Below, one piece after another: positions 51,807-60,468 of a DNA stretch of 64,000 nt (within the stretch, counting starts at the first letter, position 1; each line of letters opens with the position of its first letter). Position numbers and translations under genes: made by a program. Origin of the DNA: CAWDLX01 sp963753485 (lineage in GTDB: Bacteria; Actinomycetota; Actinomycetes; Mycobacteriales; Micromonosporaceae); contig CAVWCL010000008.1 in the NCBI GenBank assembly GCA_963753485.1, forward strand, positions 402,070-466,069. The letters run 5' to 3'. The notes beneath the pieces were generated by a model, which worked only from the letters and a program-made list of their open reading frames with translations, searched no databases and was not told where the DNA came from.

Positions 51807-52339
51807 ACCGCGCTTCGCGGCGCGGTCAGCCGATACGCGCCGGCCGCGACCACGGTGATCACGCAGCCGAGCGTGAGGATCAACGGCCAGCCGCCACGCG
51901 AATCTGTACCGGTACCGATCGCGTGCGCGAGCGCGACGGGCCAGCACAGGTACGCCGCCCAGTGCACCGCGCGCCACCACCGCAGATTGATGCGCGGTCG
52001 CAGCAGGCTGGTCACCACCAGCGCGAGGAGCAGGTCGAACGCGGCCGCGCCCAGACCGAGCCACAGCGGCTTGTACACCGACCCGAACGGCACGAGGGCC
52101 TCCAGCCAGCCGATGACGGCGTACCGGTCGACGACGCTGCTGCCGATGTGCACCGCGAGGAACGCCAACGTCAGCAGGGAAAGGTTGCGGTGCAACAGGT
52201 TCACCGTGAACCTGGGCCAGCGGCGGGGCCTGGTCCGGGCGGACGCGAGGGTGCCCAAGACCATGGTCGCGGTGATCAGCAGCAGTGCGACCAGCCCGGT
52301 GGCGCGTGCGGCGTACCAGAGCCCGATGTTGTCGGTCAT
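51803..52339 (-). CDS. Ferric-reductase-like heme membrane protein
   Basis: 178 residues from ATG 52339. Five or so hydrophobic segments contain spaced histidines (LLHRNLSLLTLAFLAVHIGSSV and WWRAVHWAAYLCWPVALAHAIG), as in ferric reductase transmembrane domains that bind two b-type hemes. It lies between ApbE and the NuoF-like gene with 4-base overlaps on both sides, so it is part of a membrane electron-transfer unit. Confidence 0.86.
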   Translation of the reverse strand: MTDNIGLWYAARATGLVALLLITATMVLGTLASARTRPRRWPRFTVNLLHRNLSLLTLAFLAVHIGSSVVDRYAVIGWLEALVPFGSVYKPLWLGLGAAAFDLLLALVVTSLLRPRINLRWWRAVHWAAYLCWPVALAHAIGTGTDSRGGWPLILTLGCVITVVAAGAYRLTAPRSAV

Positions 52340-53247
52340 CGCGACGCCGTCACGGCGTGCGGTCGCGGCCAGCCGGACAGGACCGAGACCCGGCCGTCGA
52401 CGCCGACCAGGCGGGCCGGCAGGCGGTGTGCGGCCAGCCATTCCGGCGCGTCGGCGCCGAGCACGATCGCCGCGGTACTGGCCGCGTTGGCCGCCAGGCA
52501 CGAGGCTGCGGCCACGGAGACGGTACGCCAGAACGGTTCGGGTACGTCACCGGTGCGCGGGTCGACGATGTGGTGCACCGTCCGGCCGCCGCGCCGCCAG
52601 GTACGGCAGGTCACGGTGGAGGTGGCCAGCCCGCCGGAGCAGATGGCGACGACCGGGTCGCCGGGATCCGGGTGGCGGTGGTCGTCGCCCACGCTGAGCG
52701 CCCACCCACCCTCCGGCGGCGGACCGGCCACCGCCAGGTCACCACCGAGACTCACCAGCACCCCGCACCCGTACGCCGCCGCGATCCGCCCCGCCGCCCG
52801 GTCGGCCGCGAACGCCTTCGCGCTCGCCCCGAGGTCCAGCGACACCCCACGCGGTACCACGACCCGGTCGCCGGTCAGCCGTACCCGCCACCAGCCCGGC
52901 GCCGGTGTACCGGCGACCGCCGGTCCGTCCGCGGGTACGGCGGCGAAGTCCCGGTCGTACCCGAGCCGGGCCACCGCCTCGCCAACGGTCGGGTCGACCA
53001 GCCCGCCGGTCTCCTCGGCGGTCGACAGGGCGGCCCGCAGCGCGTCGCGCAGCAGCGGGCTGACCCGGGCCGGCCGGCCGGCGGGCAGCCGGCGTACCTC
53101 GGAATCCGCGCGGAACCGGCTGCACGCCAGGTCGAGCGCGACGAGATCGGCACGGAGCAGGCGCTCCGCCCCCGGCAGCGCTGAGGGCTCGGTGACCAGC
53201 AGAACGGCGGTGGTACCGATGGCCGGGAACGCCGCCCGGTGCATCAC
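52336..53247 (-). CDS. apbE: FAD:protein FMN transferase
   Basis: 303 residues. GGLVDPTVGEAVARLGYDRDF, VSLDLGASAKAFAADRA, VSLGGDLAVAGPPPEGGWALSVGDD and GGRTVHHIVDPRTG with the metal-binding Asp and Thr are the ApbE hallmarks. The enzyme attaches FMN to Ser/Thr of partner proteins, normally an FMN-binding (FMN_bind) subunit. None with a D-x-x-T-x-A-T/S type site is seen in the window; its operon neighbours are a small anchored protein and the heme protein. Confidence 0.92.
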   Translation of the reverse strand: MMHRAAFPAIGTTAVLLVTEPSALPGAERLLRADLVALDLACSRFRADSEVRRLPAGRPARVSPLLRDALRAALSTAEETGGLVDPTVGEAVARLGYDRDFAAVPADGPAVAGTPAPGWWRVRLTGDRVVVPRGVSLDLGASAKAFAADRAAGRIAAAYGCGVLVSLGGDLAVAGPPPEGGWALSVGDDHRHPDPGDPVVAICSGGLATSTVTCRTWRRGGRTVHHIVDPRTGDVPEPFWRTVSVAAASCLAANAASTAAIVLGADAPEWLAAHRLPARLVGVDGRVSVLSGWPRPHAVTASR

Positions 53248-53549
53248 GACCCGCCGGAGGACACGTGGCCCTGTCCGCCGGTGCCCGTAGGCGGTTGCGC
53301 CGGTGGCACGATCAGTCCTCCGCCGCCGAAGTCCTGGGTGCCGATCACGCCGCCGCCGGTGTCACCGGTGCCGTTGGTGACCTGGTTCTGGTCGACCGGG
53401 GTGGCCGACGGCCGGTCGTGGCGGGCCAAGGCGAGGCCGAAGACGCCGGCCGCGGCCACCGCGGCGGTCGCGATCGCGCCGGTCAGCCGGTTCAGCAGCC
53501 GCCACCCCTGGTCACGCTCATCGATGCGTCGGTTCCACCGCCCGGTCAT
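53244..53549 (-). CDS. Small membrane-anchored protein of the electron-transfer operon
   Basis: 101 residues with an N-terminal cytosolic stretch, one hydrophobic helix (LTGAIATAAVAAAGVFGLALA) and a Gly/Thr/Pro-rich external tail. The first gene of the operon, coupled to apbE by ATGA. No flavinylation motif is seen. I do not recognise a family. It may anchor the complex or be the remnant of an FMN-binding subunit. Confidence 0.7.
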   Translation of the reverse strand: MTGRWNRRIDERDQGWRLLNRLTGAIATAAVAAAGVFGLALARHDRPSATPVDQNQVTNGTGDTGGGVIGTQDFGGGGLIVPPAQPPTGTGGQGHVSSGGS

Positions 53550-53655
53550 CGGGTGCCTCCCCGCTCTCGCCGTGTTGGACGGGCCCAGTGTGCGTCGGGT
53601 TCCTCAGCCGTTTCTGAGAACGCTTCTGTGGGGGCGGGGCGGTTCGCGGCGTGGG

Positions 53656-54897
53656 TCAGCCGCCCGCGCCCTCCGGCTCGGCGGACCAGGCCGGCAGCAC
53701 GATGCTGAACTCCGCCCCCCGCCCCGGTTCACCGCTCACGGTTACCTCACCGCCGTGCGCCGTCACCACCTCCTTGACCAGGGCCAGCCCCAGCCCGAAG
53801 CGCCGGGCGTCCCCGTGCCCACCCCGGGCGAACCGTTCAAACAGCCGGTCGGCATGCGCCGGGTCCAGGCCGGCGCCGTCGTCACGCACCGTCGCCCTCA
53901 CCCGCCGGTTCCCGGCAACGGCGGCCACCTCGACCCGGATCCGGGACGCCGTGTGCGCTAGCGCGTTGTCGAGCAGGGAGCCCAGGACACGGCGGATCGC
54001 CGACGGAACCGCCCGGACGACACAGTCACCCGAGCCTACCCGTACCTCGATGGTGACCCCGCGTTCGTCCGCCCGGACGCGTTCGTCCGCCGCCGCCTCG
54101 ATCGCCAGCGCGGCCAGGTCGACCGGACCGAACCGCGCCGGCTCGGCCTGCAGCTGGGCGGCCAACAGCAGCTCCTCGACCAGCTCGCCGAGCTGACGAC
54201 TACCGCGCACCAGATGCGCCACGTCGGCGGCCAGCTCGCCCGGGTCGCCGCCACCGGCCACCTCCCGCTCCAGCAGCTGCGCCCGCAGGTGCAGCTGGGC
54301 CAGCGGGGTACGCAACTCGTGGCTGGCGTCGGCGACGAACCGTCGCTGCCGGGCCAGCGCCTGGCCCAAGGGCGCGATGGCCCGCCGGGCGATGACCGCG
54401 CCGACGAGCGCGGCCAGCGCCAGCCCTACCGCCCCGGCGGCGGCCAGGGCGAGGTAGAGCCGGTGCCGCTCGTGCTCCTCCACGGTCAGGTCCAGCGCCA
54501 CCTGCAGGACGTCCGCGCCGCGCCGCCGCGTCTGCACCAGGTACTCGCGGCCGCTGTGGTCGATCTGCCGCAGCGTGCCCGGTCCGCCCGCGGCCACCGA
54601 GGACATCGCACCCGGATCGACCGGCGCCGCACCCGCGCCGGAACTCGCCGTCAACCGCCCGTCGTGGAGCCGGTACACCCGCACGCCGGTCGGCGGAGCG
54701 CTTAGCACGTCCGGGTCGGCGATCGCCTCGTCGACGGTACGGCGGCTGTCCGCGTGCGAGGTGTACAGCACCACGCCGATCGCGACGAGGTCGAGCCCGA
54801 CCATGGCGACGGCGAACACCATCGCGGTCTGTACCGCGACCGACCGCCAGGTCCGGCTGATCAGCCGCTGCTCGGTCCCGGACGCCGGCGGCCTCAC
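53656..54897 (-). CDS. Sensor histidine kinase
   Basis: 413 residues, GTG start overlapping the response-regulator stop. Two membrane helices flank an external sensor of about 110 residues. Then FVADASHELRTPLAQLHLRAQLL (H box with the phosphorylated His), LGSLLDNALAHTA (N box), VRDDGAGLD (G1) and RRFGLGLALVKEVVTAHGG (G2) follow. With the upstream OmpR-type regulator it forms a two-component system; the electron-transfer operon 107 bases downstream is a plausible target. Confidence 0.93.
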   Translation of the reverse strand: MRPPASGTEQRLISRTWRSVAVQTAMVFAVAMVGLDLVAIGVVLYTSHADSRRTVDEAIADPDVLSAPPTGVRVYRLHDGRLTASSGAGAAPVDPGAMSSVAAGGPGTLRQIDHSGREYLVQTRRRGADVLQVALDLTVEEHERHRLYLALAAAGAVGLALAALVGAVIARRAIAPLGQALARQRRFVADASHELRTPLAQLHLRAQLLEREVAGGGDPGELAADVAHLVRGSRQLGELVEELLLAAQLQAEPARFGPVDLAALAIEAAADERVRADERGVTIEVRVGSGDCVVRAVPSAIRRVLGSLLDNALAHTASRIRVEVAAVAGNRRVRATVRDDGAGLDPAHADRLFERFARGGHGDARRFGLGLALVKEVVTAHGGEVTVSGEPGRGAEFSIVLPAWSAEPEGAGG

Positions 54898-55562
54898 AGC
54901 GTACCGGCCCGGTACCCGAGGCCACGCACGGTTCGTACGACATCGTTGCCGAGCTTGCGGCGCAGGTAGTGCACGTACGTGTCGACGATCGACGCCGCCT
55001 CCGCCGTCGGGAACACCCGCACCTGCAACTCGTCGCGGCTGAAGATCCGGCCCGGGCTGCGGGCCAGCGTCTCCAGCAGCGCCATCTCCCGATCGGACAG
55101 CGCGACCTCGCTGCCGTCGGCGAGCCGTACCGCCCGGACCTCCACGTCGAGGTGAACCGAGCCGAGCCGGATCAGGTCGGCCACCGGACGGTTACGGCGC
55201 AGCAACGCGCGTACCCGAGCCAGGAGCTCCTCGACCTCGAACGGCTTGACCAGGTAGTCCTCGGCGCCCGCGTCGAGTCCGGCCACCCGATCGGCCAGGG
55301 CGCCGTACGCGGTCAACACGAGGACCGGCGTGGCGATGTCCTGCCGGCGCAGGCGTCCGATCAGGTCCAGCCCGTCGACGGCCGGCAGGCCACGGTCGAT
55401 GACCATGGCCGCGTACGGCCGGGTCAGCGCCCGGTGCAGGCCAGCCTGCCCGTCCGGCGCCGTGTCCACGAGGTACCCCTCGCTGCGCAGCAGCCGGGCG
55501 AGCAGCTCGCACAGCTCCGCGTCGTCCTCGACGACGAGCAGGTGTGCCGACGCTTCGCTCAC
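54894..55562 (-). CDS. OmpR/PhoB-family response regulator
   Basis: 222 residues from GTG 55562 (MSEASAHLLVVEDDAELCELLARLL). AAMVIDRGLPAVDG carries the phosphorylated Asp, LVLTAYG and EDYLVKPFEVEELLARVRALLRR complete the receiver. The C-terminal winged helix ends with ASIVDTYVHYLRRKLGNDVVRTVRGLGYRAG. Upstream in-frame sequence is Arg-rich and not homologous. Coupled to the kinase gene. Confidence 0.93.
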   Translation of the reverse strand: MSEASAHLLVVEDDAELCELLARLLRSEGYLVDTAPDGQAGLHRALTRPYAAMVIDRGLPAVDGLDLIGRLRRQDIATPVLVLTAYGALADRVAGLDAGAEDYLVKPFEVEELLARVRALLRRNRPVADLIRLGSVHLDVEVRAVRLADGSEVALSDREMALLETLARSPGRIFSRDELQVRVFPTAEAASIVDTYVHYLRRKLGNDVVRTVRGLGYRAGTL

Positions 55563-55617
55563 CAGTCGACGATGCCAGGCCCGACGCGATCGCCGCACCC
55601 CGGCGGCCCGGCGGGAC

Positions 55618-56181
55618 TCACCGCCGGCCGCCCTGCGCACCGGACGGCCGGACCGGCGTGCCGGTGGACCACGTCGCCTGGGCACCGCTGTGCCCCACCA
55701 GCACCACCTGTACCAGGGTTCCCGCGCCGGTCAGCACGCTGAGCGCGAGCGCCGCCGGCAGTACCCACCGTGCCGCGGCCACCCGCGCCGCCCACGCCGG
55801 ACTGGCCGCCGCGACCAGCCGCGGCGGTACCCGCAGCCCGTCCGGCACGGAACCGCCGGCGCGGCGCCACCCGACGTAGGCCAGCAGGAAGCTCGCGCCG
55901 GTCATCGCCACGATCCACAGCACGAGCAGCTTGGCCAGCTGCGCGTGCCGCGCGACCAGCGCGCTGGCCGGTACCTGACCGGCAAATGCCTTGCCGCTCA
56001 GCGCGGCCAGCCCCACCAGAGCCGTGGCCAGCACGCAGGCCACGAAGGCCGGCCAGGCCAGGCGCGAGCGCACCCGCCGCCACAGCGCCGCGACGATGAC
56101 CATCACACCGGCCACCGGTACCACCACGACCGTCCCGTGGATGACCAACGGATGCAGCGGCAGCCCGAACACCGTACCCAC
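55618..56181 (-). CDS. DUF2231 family membrane protein
   Basis: 187 residues. MGTVFGLPLHPLVIHGTVVVVPVAGVMVI is the DUF2231 signature (LPLHPLVIHxP). Four or five membrane helices follow. These proteins often sit next to heme, cytochrome or electron-transfer genes; no function is established. It precedes the two-component genes on the same strand, with a 55-base gap. Confidence 0.85.
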   Translation of the reverse strand: MGTVFGLPLHPLVIHGTVVVVPVAGVMVIVAALWRRVRSRLAWPAFVACVLATALVGLAALSGKAFAGQVPASALVARHAQLAKLLVLWIVAMTGASFLLAYVGWRRAGGSVPDGLRVPPRLVAAASPAWAARVAAARWVLPAALALSVLTGAGTLVQVVLVGHSGAQATWSTGTPVRPSGAQGGRR

Positions 56182-56988
56182 CCGGCAAGCTCCTCGTCAC
56201 GACGCCCCTCGCCTCGTCCGGCCGGGGCACTCGCGCTCAGCATCGGCCAGCGATCTCAGCAGATTCTTAGCAGCCAGATCCCGGTCCGAGGGCCCCGTCA
56301 CGGCGTCGGCGCTTTCCGTCCCGAACTATCCACAGTGGACAGGTACGCCGATCGAGAGGACCGCACGCCGTGGGGTACCCATCGGCAGGGCGGGTTCGTC
56401 GACCCGGTCCCACACCTGGTCGGTGGGGGACCGGGTCGCCCCTGCGCCCGTTCCCGAGCTCAGTGAAGGGCGGCACTTGTCAGGACAGGTGCGCCGCGTC
56501 GAGTGCGGCCAGCCCGGTCCGTCCAGGAATCGCCACCGGAACAACTGCCCGGCCAGCCCAGGCACAGCAGCCTGAACACAGCCTGCAACCCACAACTCCT
56601 CCCACGAAGGCTCACCATGATCGGAATTGTCCATGGTCGCCGTAACGCCTGCGGCGGCGATTCCTATACGGCCATACGATCGGCGGCACACTATTTGGCC
56701 GACCCCCGAGCCCTCCGGGGTCACCCCGGCCAACGATGGATCACGCGGCCCGTTCCACCAACGGATCTTGATGTGAGCTGGATGGGTCCGGGCGAGCCAA
56801 ATCCCAACAGGCCATGACATCGGCACCCCATACAAGATCGTCACCGAACCCGACCGGCTCGGACACCCAACGAGGCCGGATCCCAAGGCGTGGTGACCTC
56901 TCCCGCTGACGTACCTGAGGACGAACTTCCCCACCCCGAGGGCCGACGGCCCTACCGGGCACGGGGACGTTCGGATGGACCTTGAGGC
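56182..56988. other. Long region without a supported gene
   Basis: About 807 bases in the large islet. It has a hairpin at 56701-56722 (GACCCC with GGGGTC). Open frames run through it on both strands but none shows a domain, a signal or a start with a ribosome site. It may be decayed DNA continuous with the PAP2 relic that follows. Confidence 0.45.
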
Positions 56989-57391
56989 GTGCTGTACCAG
57001 CGGTACCACAGCGCCGCCGTGGTGGTGTGGGTGGCGTTCCTGGGCGTGCTGGTGTCGTACACACTGGCCAAACCCTTTGTCCACTGACTCGCCCACCTAC
57101 GGCGGATCTGATCGGACGCGTCACCGGCACGTCGTACCTGTCCGGACACGCCGCGCAGGCTCTCGCCGCCTGGGGTGTGCTCGCGGGCGTCCGGCGGCCG
57201 GCCGTTTCCCACGCCTGCGTGCTGCCGCGCTGGGCGCCCGCGCTGGCGGTGTTGCTCGTCGGTACGTCGCGGATCTACATGGGCGCCGACTAGCTCATCG
57301 ACGTCCTCGCCGGCTACACCGTGCCGCCGCCTGGCTGGCGATGCTGGCCGCGCTCAGGGTCTACCGATCGCCGGTGGTCGGTAACGCCTGA
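56989..57391 (+). pseudogene. Broken PAP2-family phosphatase gene
   Basis: GTG 56989 opens a frame with a membrane helix (AAVVVWVAFLGVLVSYTLAKP) that soon stops. After a frameshift, VTGTSYLSGHAAQALAAWGVLAGVRRP carries the PAP2 SGH motif, and LAVLLVGTSRIYMGAD meets a TAG exactly where the conserved His region should continue; LIDVLAGYTV follows after the stop. At least one frameshift and one nonsense codon make it inactive. Confidence 0.7.
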
Positions 57392-57439
57392 CCGGCTCTG
57401 GCCAGCCGCAAGTCCTTGACGACCGCGGTGGCGGGCCGG

Positions 57440-57832
57440 TCAGGCGGCCAGTGCTGCCAGCGCGGCGCGCAGGCGCGCGGTGGCCTCTTCGGCGACAGCA
57501 CTGAGTTCGGGTCGGCCGGTGACCTGGACCATCACCTGCGGGTCGAGGGCCTGGACGAGGGTGACATCGGGTCCGTCGGCGCGGACGACGACGTTGCAGG
57601 GCAGCAGCAGGCCGATGTCGACGTCGATGGTCAGGGCGCGGTGGGCCAGGGCTGGGTTGCAGGCGCCGAGGATCAGGTACGGCTCCATGTCGGTGTGCAG
57701 CTTGTCGCGCAGCGTCTGCTGGACGTCGACCTCGGTGAGCACTCCGAAACCCTGTTCCCGCAAGGCTTCCCGGACCCGCTCGACGGTGTCGGTGTACGGC
57801 GCGGGCAGGCGTACGCTGATGCCGTAGCCCAT
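57440..57832 (-). CDS. DUF302 domain protein
   Basis: 130 residues from ATG 57832 (GGGAGGA upstream). YTDTVERVREALREQGFGVLTEVDVQQTLRDKLHTDMEPYLILGACNPALAHRAL followed by DIGLLLPCNVVV is the DUF302 fold. The family is small and cytosolic, of unknown role, and often near metal or envelope stress genes. It sits 22 bases downstream of the ABC permease stop. Confidence 0.88.
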   Translation of the reverse strand: MGYGISVRLPAPYTDTVERVREALREQGFGVLTEVDVQQTLRDKLHTDMEPYLILGACNPALAHRALTIDVDIGLLLPCNVVVRADGPDVTLVQALDPQVMVQVTGRPELSAVAEEATARLRAALAALAA

Positions 57833-57854
57833 GCTGGCTCCTCCCTCACATGAA

Positions 57855-59510
57855 TCAGGTGGCGGCTTTCGGCGAGTGCTGGGCGACGGTCGCGGCGAGC
57901 AGCGCGCCACCGACGGCCACCGCGGTCAGCACGACGAGACCGCTGACGGTGGGCAGGTCGAGGTAGGGGTTGCCGTAGGCGCCGAAGAGGGTGGTGCGGT
58001 TGACCCAGTCGGGCCACGCGAACAGGGGTACGAGGTACATCAGCAGGTACGAGGCGGCGACGTACACGGCGAGCACCGCGACCGCGGCGGTGCTGCGTAG
58101 CCACGCGACCACGAGAGCTGCGACGGCGGCGAGGGCGGCGGTCAGCAGCAGGGTGTCCGCGACCAGGCGGACCAGGCCCAGCCAGTCGATGTCGGCGCCG
58201 ACGGCGGCGGCGGTGACGGCAAGCGCGGTGGCCGCGGTGATGGTGATGACGGTCGCGCCGGCCAGGGTGGCCAGGAGTCGTTGCCAGACCAGGCGGGGCC
58301 AGGACAGGGGTGCAGACAGCAGCAGTTCGACCCGGCCCTGGCGTAGGTCGGCGATCCAGCCGTTGGCCTGGGTGATGACGTACGCGACGGTGACGGGGAC
58401 GATGAACTGTCCGGCCAGGGCGAGGTACTGGTCGGCGATGCTGTGGGTGGGGTCGGCGCCGAGCAGGCGTTGGGTGTACTGGAACTTGTTCCACATGTCG
58501 GCGACGGTGGGTTCGAGCCAGGCCATCATGGCCATGCCGGCTGCGGCGGCGAGGGACCAGGTGAGCAGCCCGACCCGCTGGCGCAGCAGCGTCGCGGTCC
58601 ACGCGTGGTTGAGCAGGGGGCGCTGGACGCGACGTACCGGCCGGGCGGCCCGGGGGTGGCGGTGCCACAGTCCGGTGGCGTAGTCGCGTTGCTGGTACGC
58701 CCAGCCGGCGGCGGCGAGTAGGACGACCGCGGCCACCGCTAATGCGAGGGCTGAGGGTAGGTGTAGCCCGTGTCCGGGGACCAGGGCACGGGACCGGTCG
58801 AAGGCGTAGAACGGTGAGACGTAACGGATCGCGCCGAGGGTGCCGATCTTGTCCCAGACGTTGGTGAGCAGGTACAGGCCGGTCAGGACCAGGGCGCTCA
58901 GACCGGTGCCGGCGCGGGGGGACGCGGTCAGCTGGGACACCAGCACACCCAGGGCGTAGCCGGTGTACGCGCACAGCCCGGCCACGAGTGCTGTGATGAA
59001 CGCGCCACCGGTGTCGGGTTGCCCACCGGCGGCCATCGCCAGGGCGAGTCCGACGCCGAGTCCGACGCTGATCAGACCCATCGTGGCGGCGAACCCGACC
59101 GCACGGTCGACGAGGACACCGGTACGCGACCGTCCTGCCGCGAGCAGCAGTGCCGGTGCTCCGGTGGGTTCGGCGCCGCGGATCGCGTGGGCGCCCTGCA
59201 CCGCGGCGTACAGGGCAAGGAACAGAACGAACAGGGTGACGTTGTGGTAGGTCAGGTACCCGCCGAGGGTGTCGAGGCGGTCGGCGGGCCAGCGTAGTAG
59301 CCGCATCGCTTCCACGCCGGGGCGCATGCTCTGCGCCATCGCGGTCGCGCCGCCGGTGAACCGGGCGACTTCGGCGTCGAACCCGGCCGCGATGGCGACC
59401 ATTGCCACGGCGGAGCCGAGGATCCACGCGCCGGTACCCCAGCGGTGCGCCCGGATGGTGTCAGCGACCAGCGGCCGGCGCGGCGGCAGCGGGGACGTGG
59501 TCGAGTTCAC
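57855..59510 (-). CDS. ABC-2-like transporter permease
   Basis: 551 residues with about twelve hydrophobic segments in two similar halves (each beginning near a TWTATLLRQR or TIRAHRWG-type stretch), as in the large ABC-2 permeases of actinomycete exporters. GTG start, overlapping the 3' end of the ATPase gene by 50 bases. Since that ATPase is broken, the permease has no intact partner here. Confidence 0.82.
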   Translation of the reverse strand: MNSTTSPLPPRRPLVADTIRAHRWGTGAWILGSAVAMVAIAAGFDAEVARFTGGATAMAQSMRPGVEAMRLLRWPADRLDTLGGYLTYHNVTLFVLFLALYAAVQGAHAIRGAEPTGAPALLLAAGRSRTGVLVDRAVGFAATMGLISVGLGVGLALAMAAGGQPDTGGAFITALVAGLCAYTGYALGVLVSQLTASPRAGTGLSALVLTGLYLLTNVWDKIGTLGAIRYVSPFYAFDRSRALVPGHGLHLPSALALAVAAVVLLAAAGWAYQQRDYATGLWHRHPRAARPVRRVQRPLLNHAWTATLLRQRVGLLTWSLAAAAGMAMMAWLEPTVADMWNKFQYTQRLLGADPTHSIADQYLALAGQFIVPVTVAYVITQANGWIADLRQGRVELLLSAPLSWPRLVWQRLLATLAGATVITITAATALAVTAAAVGADIDWLGLVRLVADTLLLTAALAAVAALVVAWLRSTAAVAVLAVYVAASYLLMYLVPLFAWPDWVNRTTLFGAYGNPYLDLPTVSGLVVLTAVAVGGALLAATVAQHSPKAAT

Positions 59511-60090
59511 CGAGGAACACCTCCTCCAGCGACATCTCGTGGCTGTCCAGCTCGACGACGTGGGCGTCGGACAGTAGGTGCAGCAGGGGTGCGATGTCGC
59601 CGTGGACGGCGCAGGTGAGCAGGTGGTCGTCGATGTGTGGCTCGCTGACTCCGGGCAGGTGATCGATATCCATTGTGGACAGTGCTCCGGTGAAGCGGGC
59701 CTCGACCCGGTGGATGCGTAGCGCCCGCAGCTCGTTGAGGGAGCCGACCCGTTCGAGCCGGCCGGCGCGGATCAGCCCGATCCGGTCGCAGACTGCCTCC
59801 ACTTCGGACAGTATGTGGGAGGACAGGAACACCGTGGCTCCCCGCGCGGCGGTCTCCTGGACCAGGTGACGGAACTCGCGCTGGATCAACGGGTCCAGGC
59901 CGAGCGTGGGTTCGTCGAGGATGACCAGATCGGGTTGGTGCATGAACGCCTGGATCAGGCCGATCTTCTGCTTGTTGCCGTGGGAGAGGGTCTCGTACCG
60001 CCGGCCCAGGTCGATGTCCAACCGGTCGGCGAGGGCGGTGATGCGAGCGGGGTCGACCCCGCCCCGTAGCCCGGCGAGCAGTCCGATCAC
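59461..60090 (-). pseudogene. 5'-truncated ABC transporter ATPase gene
   Basis: Similarity starts near AGLRGGVDPARITALADRLDIDLGRRYETLSHGNKQKIGLIQAF (signature region, SHGNKQ) and runs through DLVILDEPTLGLDPL (Walker B) and VFLSSHILSEVE (switch His). Walker A and the first ~100 residues are missing. The frame opens further upstream to a TTG but with unrelated sequence, so the protein cannot bind ATP normally. The break lies within 160 bases of DR4. Confidence 0.75.
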
Positions 60091-60240
60091 GTACGCCCCG
60101 CACCTCGACAGCAGTCCTTCGGTCGTCAGATCCGACTGATGTCGGTGCTCGTTCACCAACAAGATCCCCAACAAAACCGCGGTGCCATTGACGAGAATCG
60201 ACAAGATTTCGGTTGATCAAGCTGTTTAGCTGCGCAAACG

Positions 60241-60285
60241 TGGAGCGGGTGAGGGGAATCGAACCCCCATGTTCAGCTTGGGAAC
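60241..60285 (-). repeat. tRNA-Gly 3' half, att copy 4 (DR4), diverged T-arm
   Basis: Same 3' half and orientation, with CCA. The T-arm differs: one stem pair is G-C where the others have C-G, a compensatory change that keeps the stem. To its right about 55 bases match DR1 with two mismatches. Confidence 0.78.
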
Positions 60286-60392
60286 TCGCTACGGATCATG
60301 CTCTGTACTGCCGTGACCTGCACTAACGTCCGATCTTCGCTGTTGTCTTGTGTCCGATGGTCGCCTTGGTTGGCCTTGGGTCTCCGTGGCGC

Positions 60393-60410
60393 CGGGCACA
60401 TGAGTGGCAC
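60393..60410 (+). repeat. 11-bp-spaced arm motif near DR4
   Basis: CGGGCAC and GTGGCAC occur 11 bases apart, about 150 bases right of DR4, matching the arrangement near the other copies. Confidence 0.45.
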
Positions 60411-60456
60411 GCCGCGGTCAGAGCGCGCCGCTGATGTGGTCGGACGTTCCGGCCGT

Positions 60457-60462
60457 TAGCCT
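60457..60462 (+). promoter_or_regulatory. -10 hexamer of leaderless DUF433 antitoxin gene
   Basis: TAGCCT ends 6 bases before GTG 60469; no ribosome site is seen. Confidence 0.4.
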
Positions 60463-60468
60463 TGGGTC

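Noticed and set aside
56326..57096. 256-codon minus-strand open frame in the region before the PAP2 relic
   Set aside because: No ribosome site, composition unlike neighbouring genes, and it overlaps the PAP2 relic; no recognisable motif.
59461..60204. A complete ABC ATPase starting at the TTG near 60204
   Set aside because: The extra N-terminal residues carry no Walker A and do not resemble ATPase sequence, so the gene is treated as truncated.
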